NCBI GenBank assembly: GCA_022570795.1
Contig: JAKUDP010000007.1
Span: 248,001-312,000, forward strand
Length of the DNA: 64,000 bases
Reading direction: 5' to 3'
DNA from: Sphaerulina vaccinii
Taxonomy: Eukaryota; Ascomycota; Dothideomycetes; Mycosphaerellales; Mycosphaerellaceae
Both the position numbers and the translations under genes were made by a program. Below are positions 53,101 through 64,000 of the stretch, piece by piece (positions within the stretch are counted from its first letter, which is position 1; each line of letters begins with the position of its first letter). The notes beneath the pieces are model-generated. The model had not been told where the DNA came from. It worked only from the letters and a program-made list of their open reading frames with translations, and searched no databases.

Positions 53101-56100
53101 ATTAATAGATTTATATTTTTTATAAAGTATTAAATAAATATTTTCTAGACTTTCTAAAATATAGAAAAAGAGCTATATTTTAGATTTTTTAAGTCGAGTA
53201 TATAGTAATCTATTAGTAAACTAAGTTATAGAATTAGCTATAATTATTCGAGTTAAATTCTAGTAGATATTATTTATTTATATAAGTTCTTATATTTTAT
53301 AATCTATTATATTATAGTTAGCTTCTTCTATTTAAATAATATATAAAGTATCTATTTAAAAATATAGTATATCTAGTTAATAAATTACTATAATTATATT
53401 TTTTATTATTTATAAAAAATTAATAATTAGTTTTTTTTTTATTTTTTAAAATATAGTTAATTTTATTATTTTATATTACTATAGGCTACTCTAGTAATAA
53501 CTTAGTATAATATATTTTACTTAATTATCTTCTTTACTAATATATAACTATAAATAATAATTATTATTACTAATATTAATTATCTAAGTTAGAAGTTATA
53601 AAGTATTAGTATTAGAATAATTTATATATTCTTTTTTATATTATTAAAGCTAATCTATAGCTTACTATACTATAACTTTATTTTAAATATTTATAATTAT
53701 TAGTCGACTTTTAATATACTTTACTATAAAGTTATTAATAGTCTATTAGTACTATTTTAGTATATAAGTCTAACTAACCTAGCTCTACTATAATTTTCTA
53801 TTTAATTCTATTATTTTAAAAAGAAATACTATCTAGTTTACTTAGCTATAAAAAATTATTTAAGCTTACTATAGTAAGTATTCTAGATATAGCTTTATAT
53901 ATATTAAAGAAAGTATTATTTTCTATAAGTATACTCTTCTAGACTAGTTAACTAGGCTTAGAGTAGTAGATTACTCTATTTCTACTAAGCTAGTACTTAC
54001 TAGTATTTCTAGCTTTAATAATATTTTTTATTTTATTATTTTTATTAAATATTTTATTATAATTACTATTACTAAATTTATTATAGTTTTATATATATCT
54101 ATATAGGCTTAGACTTACTTATAATAGATTTAAATTCCTCGAATAGTATAAGCCTACTTAGAGTAGTATAGAGCTTATATTTACTAGCTCTACTAGCTTT
54201 TTCGAATTTATTTTTTATATAATATTTATAATCTATTTTAGTATATAGCTTTAGAAGTATTTCTAGTAAGAAGAAGATTCTTTAATACTAAGTATAAAGC
54301 TTAGAAGTAGATATTACTACTTAGCTTCTAATATAGCTATTAGTAAAAGCTAAAATAGTAAAATAGCTAAAATAAGTATAAAGTATAGTAATTAAGTTAG
54401 TATAAACTAAGTAGCTAATTAGTAGTTAGCTACTCTATAGATAATAAGTAATAAATTAGTAATTTTAGCTATAAAGCTTCTAGTATATACTTTATATAAG
54501 CTAAAGCTTACTACTATATATACTATATATTTATAGATAAGTACTAGAATACCTTTCTATAAAGCTACTATACTAGTTATAAAATAGTATATTTTATATA
54601 TTAGTAGAAAGAATCTAGAATATCTTTTTAGGCTAATACTTTTAATTTTCTATTATAATAATTTTTTTTTATCTAGTTATAAACTTTTTATATATAGCTA
54701 ACTTAGATTAAAGCTATCTAGCTTAAGCTAATTTAAGTTAGAATTATCTATTTTATAGTTAATTATATATATAAATAAAGAAAATAGAAAGTAAAAACTT
54801 TATTTAATAGTATAAGTTTTAGTAGCTATTTTTTTATTTTCTATTAGCTTTTTTTCTATTTATTTAAACTAGACTAAGAACTTCGATATTATTAGAAATA
54901 TATATATATATAAATTTTTAATAGTATAGAAAGTAGAGTATATATAAATTTTTATAATAGATATATTAGTTATACTTTACTTTTATTTTATTTTTTAATA
55001 CTACTTTTTTCTAAACTAAGCTAAAGCTTTTTATATATTATTTATTTTTTTATTTATAAAAGAAATAGATATATATATTAGAGGCTCTACCTAGTTTATT
55101 AGCTCTAGTACTTCTAATTTTATATAAAAAAAAATAGTATTTAATATATTATTTATTAAAGTACTATAGCTTATTTATAATATACTTAATATAACTTATA
55201 TATCTAGTATTACTAGCTTCTATCTTATTAACTAATAATACTAGTATATAGCTACTTCTATATAATTCTATTATATATATATTATTCTTAGAAGCCTAGA
55301 GCTACTTATCGAGAATATAAAATAATAGAGCTCTATTTTATTAGTAAATAATAGCTTTAGATATATTTATAGGCTTACTATATAAAGTAATATATATTAT
55401 AGCTAGTATACTTATATATATAAGTAGAAGCCTAATACTAATAGATACTAACTTATACTATTTTACTACTAGAACTTTTTTATACTACTTACCTACTTTC
55501 TAGACTAGCTACTAGTACTAGTTTATAAATATAATATTTCTATTCTATTTTACTTATTATTAATATTTTATTTAAAAAGCTTTCTAGGTATTAATTATAT
55601 ATTTAGAACTTTAGACTATATAGTCTACTAAGAAATATATTAGATACTCTAATTAAGCTACTAGAGCTAGACTCTAGTAATTTTACTTTAGCTATATTAC
55701 TAAATCTATATACTATTAGCTTTGCTAGTAATACTACTATTTTAACTAACTATTATTATAAAGCTCTTTTTAAACTAGTAGCTTAGAAGAATTCTAATTT
55801 AAAGGAAGTTAAATATAAATATATATATATAAAGTATTATATACTTCGAAAAAACTAAAAGAAAAGGAAACTATATTCTAAGCTAATACTTTTAAAAAAA
55901 CCTAGTAAAAGAGTACTTACTATTAGATAGCTTTTTAGCTTCTTACTATATAGATATAAAGAGCCTAAACTTACTTACTAGTAGAAGTTTACTAACTTTA
56001 ATATACTTCGAACTTTATAACTAGAGAATATAGATACTAGTATACTAGAGTAGGCTATAAATTATATTAAACTTCTTTTACTATCTATTCTAGAGCTCTA

Positions 56101-57417
56101 TATAGAATTAGATAAAACTAGATCGAGCTCTATAATACTACTCTAATCTCTACTATTATTAATATACTTAATAGTTCTTAGCTATATTAATAATAAAATA
56201 CTAAATACTATTATAAGCTATAATAGAACTATTTTATAGTAACTTTTAATTACTAATTTTTTATACTCTATTTATAATTTTTACTATTTTAAGTAGGCCT
56301 ATTAACTACTTAAGTATTTAAATATTATAATTATATATATATAGAAAGTAACTAGTATAAATATAAATTTTATAAAGAATTAAAGCTTTATCTAATATTC
56401 TAGAATTTATACTTAACTTTAAACTATTCTATTAGTATTAGTAATAAACTTCTATATAATAAATCTCTATTTAATCTAGTTATATATAATAAAAACTATA
56501 AAAAAAACTTTATATATAGAATACTTATTAACTATACTATTAATAGTATTTTTACTAGTACTATTTTTTAATATATTACTATAGCTATAGATAAAGCTTA
56601 TTTTTCTATTATATAGTTTTAAGCTTAATATTATTAGAGCTAGTATTATAATTTTTTATTAGTAGAACTACTATAGTTAGTAGAGATTTTAAATCTATTA
56701 ATACTTTATATAATAATAAATATATAGTTTTAATCTAGAAGATAATAGGTAAAATAAAGTAGTTATTAATAAAATAGATTATAGCTAGAAACTATAAAAA
56801 TAGTTTATAAATATATTAGAAAAGTAGCTAGTATAGCTAGTAGATATAGAAGCTATATTTTATATTTTCTAGCTAGAAAATATAAGTTATAATTAGAAAG
56901 AGAACTAGAATAGCTTTCTACTTTAGTAAATATAATAGAAATATAATACTCTATAGTTAGACTTTTATATACTATTTTTTTATATAATATTTTTATATTA
57001 TATCTTTTTTAAAAAAATTTAAAATTTCTTTAGCTACTAGATCTATATACTTTAGAATATTATATAGATCTATATAGGTTATACTTATAATAATTAACTT
57101 TTTTATATTCGAGCTAAGAAGTACTAAAAGTCTCTTAGTATACTATAGAGAGCCTACCTCTAAGCTAGCTACTAGAAGTACTAGTTATAATAGATATATA
57201 TTATTATAGTTTATATACTATAAAAATATTTTTATAGATTTACTAAGTATATATTATATATAGAAGTAATTAGTAGTATTTAGACTAGATCTACTACTAA
57301 TTATACTAAGTATTCTAATTATACTAAGTAGGCTTTATTTAGAGTAATTAGAGTAATTAATAAAATTAAAAAAATTTTTTATATTAGAATTATAAATATT
57401 ATATTTCTAGATAGTTA
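50136..57417. other. RIP-saturated DNA, element identity unresolved
   Basis: About 7.3 kb between two LTR fragments in the same orientation. All six frames are closed by RIP stops, and I could not recognise reverse transcriptase, integrase or transposase motifs with confidence on either strand. It could be one element or several nested fragments. Confidence 0.5.
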
Positions 57418-57560
57418 TTATATATAACTTACTATTCTATTTTACTAATTAGAATATAAGAACTTTTTTTACTTACTTTTTTATAGATATATTAATAAGC
57501 TCTAACTAGATTAAGCTTAGCTTCTATTTAGTAAAATTACTAGATTCTCTATAATCTAAT
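57418..57560 (+). repeat. Partial gypsy LTR
   Basis: Aligns with the last 140 bp of the LTR (TAGTTATTATATATAACTTAC to CTATAATCTAATA). Sequence on both sides is unrelated to that flanking the other LTR copies. Confidence 0.65.
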
Positions 57561-58644
57561 ATATATATTTATAAAAGTAAATATATTAAATATAGTAACT
57601 AGAAGTAGGCTACTAGATAGTATCTTATTTTCTAATATTAGATAGTAGCTTCGAAAAGTATAATAGTATTTATATATTTTAATTAGATTATTTAAAGTAT
57701 TATTAATTAGTAGATTAGATATATACTCTATATATTATAACTATTCTATAATATTCTCGAAGATTATAAATAGTACTACTAGATTTTTATCTCTATTCTA
57801 GTCTAGGTAAGTTATATTACTATTACTAATACTATTTACTATTATAATAGTTTTAATACTTCGATTTCTTATTACTACTACTATACTATATCTAGTATCT
57901 ATATAGATTCTAATAACTATAATATTATTCGAATCTATAAAGTTTTACTATTAGAGGTAGTTAATAATACTACTAATATTACTAATATATATATTATAGA
58001 ATTTTCTAAAAAGTATAGAAAACTACTACTTCTATCTTAGTATAATATATTATAAACTACTATAATAAAGCTATTATTAGTAAGCTTCTAGATATATATA
58101 TTTATAATTTACTTTTTAATACTATCTACTAGATATATAATAATAACTACTAGACTTCTAGATATAGAGTTAGTATAGTTTAAAGCTATAGATATTATAT
58201 TATTCGAGCTATTATATAGAAGTACTATAAAAGTAATAGTATCTATATAGAATATATATTAGTTAAAGAAAATAGAAGGCTATACTATAGAATCTATAAT
58301 TTTATTTTTTATATTTAATATTTTAGCTACTACTATAATTAGTAAAAAAAAGTTTATAGTTTTAAAATAAATATAAAAAAAAAGTATCTAGATACTAGAA
58401 TAGAAAGTTTCTATTATTTAATCTTTATATATAATATAATTTATATTTAAAGTATTCTTTCTTATTAGACTAAAAGGCTTAAAGCCTCTTCTAACTTTCT
58501 ATTACTATAGTCTAAAATAATTAAAAGAAAAAATATAATATTATAGAATTAATCTAATAAAAAAATAATTTAAACTAAGTAAGCTAGATAGGTATTATAT
58601 CTAGTATAGTAGTTTCGAAACTACCGAAGAATCGAAGATATATA
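57561..58644. other. RIP-mutated DNA between LTR copies
   Basis: AT-rich, CpA/TpG-depleted, with no legible coding remnant or recognisable repeat on either strand. Confidence 0.45.
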
Positions 58645-59000
58645 TTATAGTTCCTACTAATAGGTAGGTCTACTAGAATTAGAATACCTAAAATAGAAAA
58701 ACTATTTTTTCTAATCTTTTATTTTTTAAAAAATTAAAAAAAGTAACTTAGATTTTTCTACTTTCTCTATTTTTAAAAAATTAAAAAAAGTACTAAAATT
58801 AAAAAAGAATTTTTTTTATATATATAGATAATAAGTATTATAGTTATAAATAGTTATTATATATAACTTACTATTCTATTTTACTAATTAAAATATAAAA
58901 TTTTTTTTTATTTACTTTTTTATAAATATATTAATAAGCTCTAACTAGATTAAGCTTAGCCTCTACTTAGTAAAATTATTAGATTTTCTATAATCTAATA
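58645..59000 (+). repeat. 5' LTR of gypsy copy 2
   Basis: Collinear with the LTR at 43752-44062, including its first string and its terminal CTATAATCTAATA, but with a duplicated CTATTTTTAAAAAATTAAAAAAAG-like segment that makes it about 45 bp longer. Confidence 0.75.
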
Positions 59001-60957
59001 GCTTTATATACTTTTATAATATATTTATTATAGAAAGCTTTAGAAAAACTTCTACTTCTATTTAATTTTTATAAATCTAGGTAAATACTAAATAACTCGA
59101 CTTTAAAAATTTTAAAGTTACTAAGCTAGACTTCTATTATAGAGACTATAACAAACTATCTATCTAGTTTAATTAACTAGCTTTATACTTTAGGTTTAAT
59201 AAAGTTAAAAATAAAAATAAAATACTATTTACTTCTATTTTCTTTTATAAATATACTAAATACTAGCTTAAGCTATATCTAGAATTCTACTTCTATAATA
59301 ATAAAAATAAAAATAGAATCTTTACTAAATATAATTAGTTTAGAAGCTAGATAACTACTCTATTTAGAATTTCTAATAAAGTTAGTACTACTTCTATATC
59401 TAAGTATATAGCTAAGTTCTAGAAGTATATATATATTATTAGTTAGAATAATAAAGCTCTCTAAGTAATATACTATAGAAGTTTTAAGAATTAAGTTAAA
59501 AACAAACTAGCCTATACTAAGTAAGTAGTTATTATTAAAAACCTTACCTAGTTAATTAAAGAAACTATTAAAATTAATAATAGCTTCTATAAATAAGCTT
59601 TCGAAAAATAGTATAACTCTAAAGTAGCTAGAGTAGCTAGATATACTACTAAATAATAAAAAAGAACTAGCTACTTCTTAGCTAGAGATAAGTACTAAGA
59701 ATAATAGTAACTAAAGTCGTAGCTATACTATAGTCTATAACTAATAGAGCTTAATAATATTAAAAAAGGTAAGAAGTTTAGAGCTAGAAATAAAAAAAAG
59801 CTTTATAAAAAATAAGAAGAACTAACCTATTATAAATATAGTAAGAAAGGCTATATAAAGAGGAACTACTATTTAAAGGATATAGTATAGTAATAGCTTT
59901 TTAATATAATATAGTAGAAGAGAAATAGATAAGAAAGTTATAATAGAATAATAAATAAACTTCTACTTATATTAAGAAAGACAAGTTAAATATAGAAGTT
60001 TTTACTAGTAATTCTATTATAATAACTTATACTAGATATATATATTTTCTAAAAAAAATATAAACTTTTAGCCTAGCCTTCTAGGTAAAAATATAAGTTT
60101 ATAGCTAATCTAATAGTATAGAGATAGAAGCAAACTACTATCTATTCTAGATAAACTATAAGAACTCTATTCTAAGCTAAAGCTTACTAATAAAGAAAAT
60201 ATTAATAAGTTTTATTATAATAAAGAAAATTACTTTTCTAAAATCGAATCTAAGAAAAAAGAATAAAACTAGTTTATAGAAAAAAGTTCTAAAAAGAAGT
60301 AACTTTCTAAATATAATAAAAATAATATAAATAATAAAAATAAAAGTTCTAAAAAATCGAATATAGATATTAAGATTATAACTTTTACTATAGATATACT
60401 AAGCTAAATTAAATAAATTATTCTAAATCTAGTATAAAATTATAAATATATTTTTCTAAAAGTTAAAAAAAAAAAATACTTCTATCTATCTAAGCTAGAT
60501 ACTATACTTAATAGAATAAAATATATATTCTAGAATTACTAATATATTAAAGTTAACTATAGATTTAATATTTTTATATAAAAAAAAGTTCTAATTAGAA
60601 GTATATATACTCTATTTAGGTATATTACTCTAAATAGGGAAATTATTATAAACTAGATATATAAAGCTATTAAGGAACTTAAAAGAAAGTATACTTTTAC
60701 CTAGTAATATTAATCTAAAACTACCTATAATAAAATATAAATAGAAAGAAATCTATATTAGATAATTAGAGAAATAGAATAATAGATCTATAAGTAGCTT
60801 ACTAAAGAAGCTACTATTACTCTATTAGAAAAAGAATTAACTTCTAGAAAATAAGTATCTCTAGAAAGTTCTATAATATAAATACTTAAGTATTAATAAT
60901 AGTCTTCTATATATATATAAAAATTATTATTAATAGTTATAAGCTACTAGCTATAAT
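59001..60957 (+). mobile_element. Ty3/gypsy copy 2, truncated by a nested copia insertion
   Basis: Collinear with copy 1 positions about 44063-46090 (gag and nucleocapsid part), with scattered C/T and G/A differences. The alignment stops abruptly after AAGCTACTAGCTATAA where the copia LTR begins at 60958; the rest of pol is not seen in the window and may resume beyond 64 kb. Confidence 0.8.
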
Positions 60958-61615
60958 TATTAAAAATAGAGTAGTAGAAGCTTTCTCGGAGGTATTTCGG
61001 GTAGATCTAGGTCGTATCTCGGCATAGAATGTTTTAGAAAGCTATAGAAGCTTATAGGTAGATATATAGTAGTAGTAGTAGTAGAGAGTCGAAAAATTCT
61101 TTATATTAGAGTTGGCTATCTAGAGGGAACTCTATAGGTCCTTATATACCCTCCTATAGCTTTACTAGAAGGTTCTATAGTACGCATATATATATGCTAA
61201 GCTATACTAGCTTATATAGCCTCTAGGACTAATTGGGAATAGAATAGAAGTCCCTAGAAGGTTTTAGAACCTCCTAGATAGATTGCTTACTAATAGGCGT
61301 TCTATAGTATTCTATAGCTTTCTAGAACTCTAGAATCGTAGAATATAGTAGAAACTACTATAGTAGACTTACGTAAGCATATAGCTATAATCCTAGTAGC
61401 CTAGATATTAATTACTAGAATACTCTAGAAGATGCTAGAAGCTTCTAGGTAGGTCTAGTTATATAATTATATAATTATATAATCTAGTTATATAACTATA
61501 TAGGTCGATATAGACCTACAATTACATAACTCGGATCACGTGAGCTGATTATGTAATCGACTACCTAATACTAGATCTAACCTAACGCTCTAGAGTTAAG
61601 CTTATATTTTTAACA
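60958..61615 (-). repeat. 3' LTR of the nested Ty1/copia element
   Basis: 658 bp with short inverted ends: minus strand begins TGTTAAAAAT (at 61615) and ends ATTTTTAATA (at 60958), the latter a RIP form of ATTTTTAACA. A polypurine tract AAGAGGGCT lies directly upstream on the minus strand (61624-61616), as expected before a 3' LTR. The LTR holds a repeated TATATAATTA tract and several GAAGG...CTAGAAG strings. Confidence 0.75.
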
Positions 61616-64000
61616 AGCCCTCTTAAGCTCTACTTTATAATCTATTAATAACTTCTTAGTATTTCTTCTTCTATTAATACCTATTACTAATCTATATATA
61701 TATATAGCCTATAATCTAGGCTATATATTAAGGCTAGAAGACTTCTAGAAATCTAGAATTCTCTAAATAGATTCTTAGTATAATACTAAATATTCTTATA
61801 ATTACTAATTCTAATTAGTCTATAGGTATCTCTATAGTCTATAGGATAGTTATAGGCTATTAGCTTATACTAGAGTATAATATTATATAATTAGTTATAA
61901 CTATACTTAATAAATACTTTCTCTAGTCTAATTTCTAAAATATACTAGAAAATATAATAATTTAATTTCTATAGCTTATATTATTTTATAACTTAGACCT
62001 ATTCTAGTAATAGCTACTCTCTCTTATAGTATTATAGTATACTATACTATTAAAACTCTATAGGGAAACTAATCTAGACTATAGAAACAAAGTCTAATTA
62101 ATTATAAAAACCTATTAGAGAAAAAGGTATATAGCGCTATCTATAGCTATTTATAGCTTTTAGAAAATATATCTATATATATTCTAGTATAATCTAGTAT
62201 CCCTACACGCTTAAGAGCTATAGGCTATAATAGATAGTTATATAGAGTAGAAAACAATTACAAATCTAGAGCTTTTATTAGAATATCTACTACTTATTCT
62301 TTAGTAGATACCTAAACTAGCTCTATTAAGCCTACTTATATATATTTATATATAAAGTAATATTATATATCGATATACTTAGATTTAGTATAGTATTCGG
62401 AGTTCTTAGCTAGTTCTATAGCCGAATTACTATTAGTATAGATTTTAATTATTTCGGTATTTATATCTATTTCCTTATAGATATCTCTAAGGAAGATCGC
62501 CTCTTTTATAGCCTCTTTTAGAGATATATACTCGGCCTCGTAACTAGATAGTATAATAGCCTTTTATAGTATAGAATACTAACTTATAGGTACTTATTAC
62601 CCTAATAGGAAAATATAACCTATAGTCGATTTATAAGTAGTATAATCTCCCTCCCAATCTATATTACTATATCTAATAGGTAGGGGCTCAGATTATACTT
62701 TATATATAAGTACTTTATCTATAGACTTAGAGTTATTTAGATATTTCTAAATTCTATTAAAAGCTTTAAAGTATAATTAGTCTAGATTAGATATAAATCG
62801 TATAATAGAACCTATAGTATAGGCTATATCCGGCTGTGTTTTAGTCGCTAAATAGATAAGAGTACTAACCTCTTTTTAAAATACTTTAATATTATTATAG
62901 CTAGCTAGATTCTTAGCTTTTTCTAGATATATACCTTATTCTATAGGTATAGAAATAGAGTTTAGTCCTTTCTTATTATATTACTCTAGAATCTTTAATA
63001 GATAACCCTTCTATAATAAGGTTATAGTTCTATTAGAGCAATCTCTAGAAACCTCGATTTCTAAATAGGTTTTTATAGTACCTAAGTCTTCTATTTCTAG
63101 ATATTTCTTAATATTAGACTTAAATTCGGATGCTAGTTCTAGAGTCGGACTAAATATAAGTATATTATTAATATAATATATTATATAGACTTCTATTTAT
63201 ATATTTCTAAAAGTAGCGCTATTTTTTATTAAAAAAATAAAGCTAAACTTAGCTAGTATAGATTTTAGGTATAAGTACTACTATCTACTAGCTTGTTTTA
63301 AGCTATATAAAGCTATATTAAGGTAATAGACTCTATATTTCTACCTTTTAACTTTAAATCCTTTAGATTATTTAATATATATTTCCTTATTTATAGAACT
63401 ATTAGAGAAAGTAAGTTTTATATCTATTTACTCGATTTCGTAGTTCTTTAAGGCTATATAATAGAATAAGGAATACTAGGTCTTAGAGTAGTAGGTATTA
63501 CTAAAAGTATTATTATAATTAAAACTTAGTACCTACTTAAATTTCTTAGTAACCTATCTACTTTTCTACTTAATAAGCTTACTATAGAGTATTCTTTTAG
63601 TCTTATAGACCTACCTCTCTTTTATAGCTTTTCTACTTTTAGGTAGGTCGACTAAAGTCTAAGTATTAAGCTTATTAAAGTCGCTAATCTTACTAGATAT
63701 CGATTTAGTCTAGCTTTCTTTATCTATTCTTAGCGCCTCTTTATAAGTTATAAGATTGTCTATACTATTACTAGTAAGCTAATAAGTATATAGCGCTATT
63801 TTGTTGTCTAAACTATTATCTTCTAGAGTTCTAGAACCTCTAGAAGTAGCTTTTTCTAAATCGAGCTTTTGTAATTTTCTAGAAACTTCGATATTATCTA
63901 ATAACTCGTCGGGTTCTTTATTATATAGGTTTCCTATACTAGCTCTAGCTTGATCTATAGGCATACTATTATATTCTAAAGTCCTAGAGCTCTACGACGA
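61616..64000 (-). mobile_element. Ty1/copia retrotransposon, minus strand, partial
   Basis: Reading the minus strand, the C-terminal RNase H of a copia polyprotein is legible: SSYEAEYISLKEAIKEAIFL (62549 down to about 62490), then YTNSNSAIELAKNSEYYTKS and a TK-x-QVVDILIKAL-like ending near 62.26 kb. Reverse transcriptase sequence lies upstream (62.6-63.6 kb), and a 61-codon open stretch at 63964-63779 (MPIDQARASIGNLYNKEPDE) belongs to the linker before it. Stops interrupt the rest. The 5' part and the 5' LTR lie beyond the right edge. The 640 bp between pol end and LTR show nothing recognisable. Confidence 0.8.

Larger units (their letters stand above)
43258..64000. other. RIP-mutated AT-rich repeat island
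   Basis: From 43258 to about 60.96 kb CA and TG dinucleotides are nearly absent while AC, GT, AG, CT and TA remain, the mark of C-to-T change at CpA on both strands. All reading frames are broken by TAG/TAA. It contains LTR retrotransposon copies listed separately. From about 60.96 kb the copia element keeps more CA/TG and is therefore less mutated. Confidence 0.9.

Overview
The window is fungal nuclear DNA, very probably from a filamentous ascomycete of the Dothideomycetes (Mycosphaerella-like). The reasons are short spliceosomal introns of about 45-80 nt, tightly packed genes on both strands, several proteins with the 'LPxEiRnxIY' (2EXR/F-box-like) signature, and AT-rich blocks in which CpA/TpG is almost absent, the footprint of repeat-induced point mutation (RIP). 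The genus is an inference.

Layout. From 1 to about 12 kb: a weak hydrolase-like ORF, two tandem paralogous 2EXR genes, an alpha/beta hydrolase with one in-frame nonsense codon, six units of a structured repeat, a GH76 GPI-anchored mannanase and a 2-oxoglutarate/Fe(II) oxygenase. A 392-bp MITE with perfect 8-bp target duplications sits directly upstream of the oxygenase start. From 12.0 to 17.8 kb: an NCS1-type nucleobase permease gene split by a 3,837-bp RIP-decayed hAT transposon (19-bp inverted termini, 8-bp TCTACTTC duplication). From 18 to 43 kb: ordinary euchromatic genes, including a 2EXR protein, a TLDc/OXR1 protein, a methyltransferase-like protein, a WW-domain protein, a GH18 chitinase with a large internal Ser/Thr-rich insertion, an ASPM-like CH-domain spindle protein, a mitochondrial-type protein divergent from a mitochondrial ClpP, a hidden two-exon cysteine-rich small secreted protein, and another 2EXR protein. 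From about 43.26 kb to the end: a RIP island of Ty3/gypsy chromovirus copies and solo or partial LTRs, with a Ty1/copia element on the minus strand nested in the second gypsy copy and running off the window.

The most unusual content is a family of 28 units of about 150 nt in arrays with a period near 235 bp (5.5-6.9 kb plus strand; 9.6-10.1 kb; 23.4-26.5 kb minus strand; 33.3-34.4 kb minus strand; 34.6-35.0 kb plus strand). Most units that I compared carry an ATATA-like motif about 25-30 nt upstream, a CAACA-type start context and a tRNA A-box-like block (TGGTCTAGYGG). All have a CAGTAAGTCGTC block leading into a hairpin whose paired bases covary between units, then a diverged middle and a conserved GGCGATTGTTTTGCTCTTTTG-like end with T runs. 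This looks like a multicopy RNA polymerase III-type structured ncRNA family that I cannot match to anything I know.

Functional links that can be argued: the permease and the oxygenase are divergent neighbours and could form a nucleobase uptake/oxidation pair (thymine-7-hydroxylase type), with the MITE in their shared promoter and the hAT element breaking the permease. Chitinase and GH76 are wall-modifying secreted enzymes. Exon structures were inferred by eye from splice signals and reading frame; no homology search was run.
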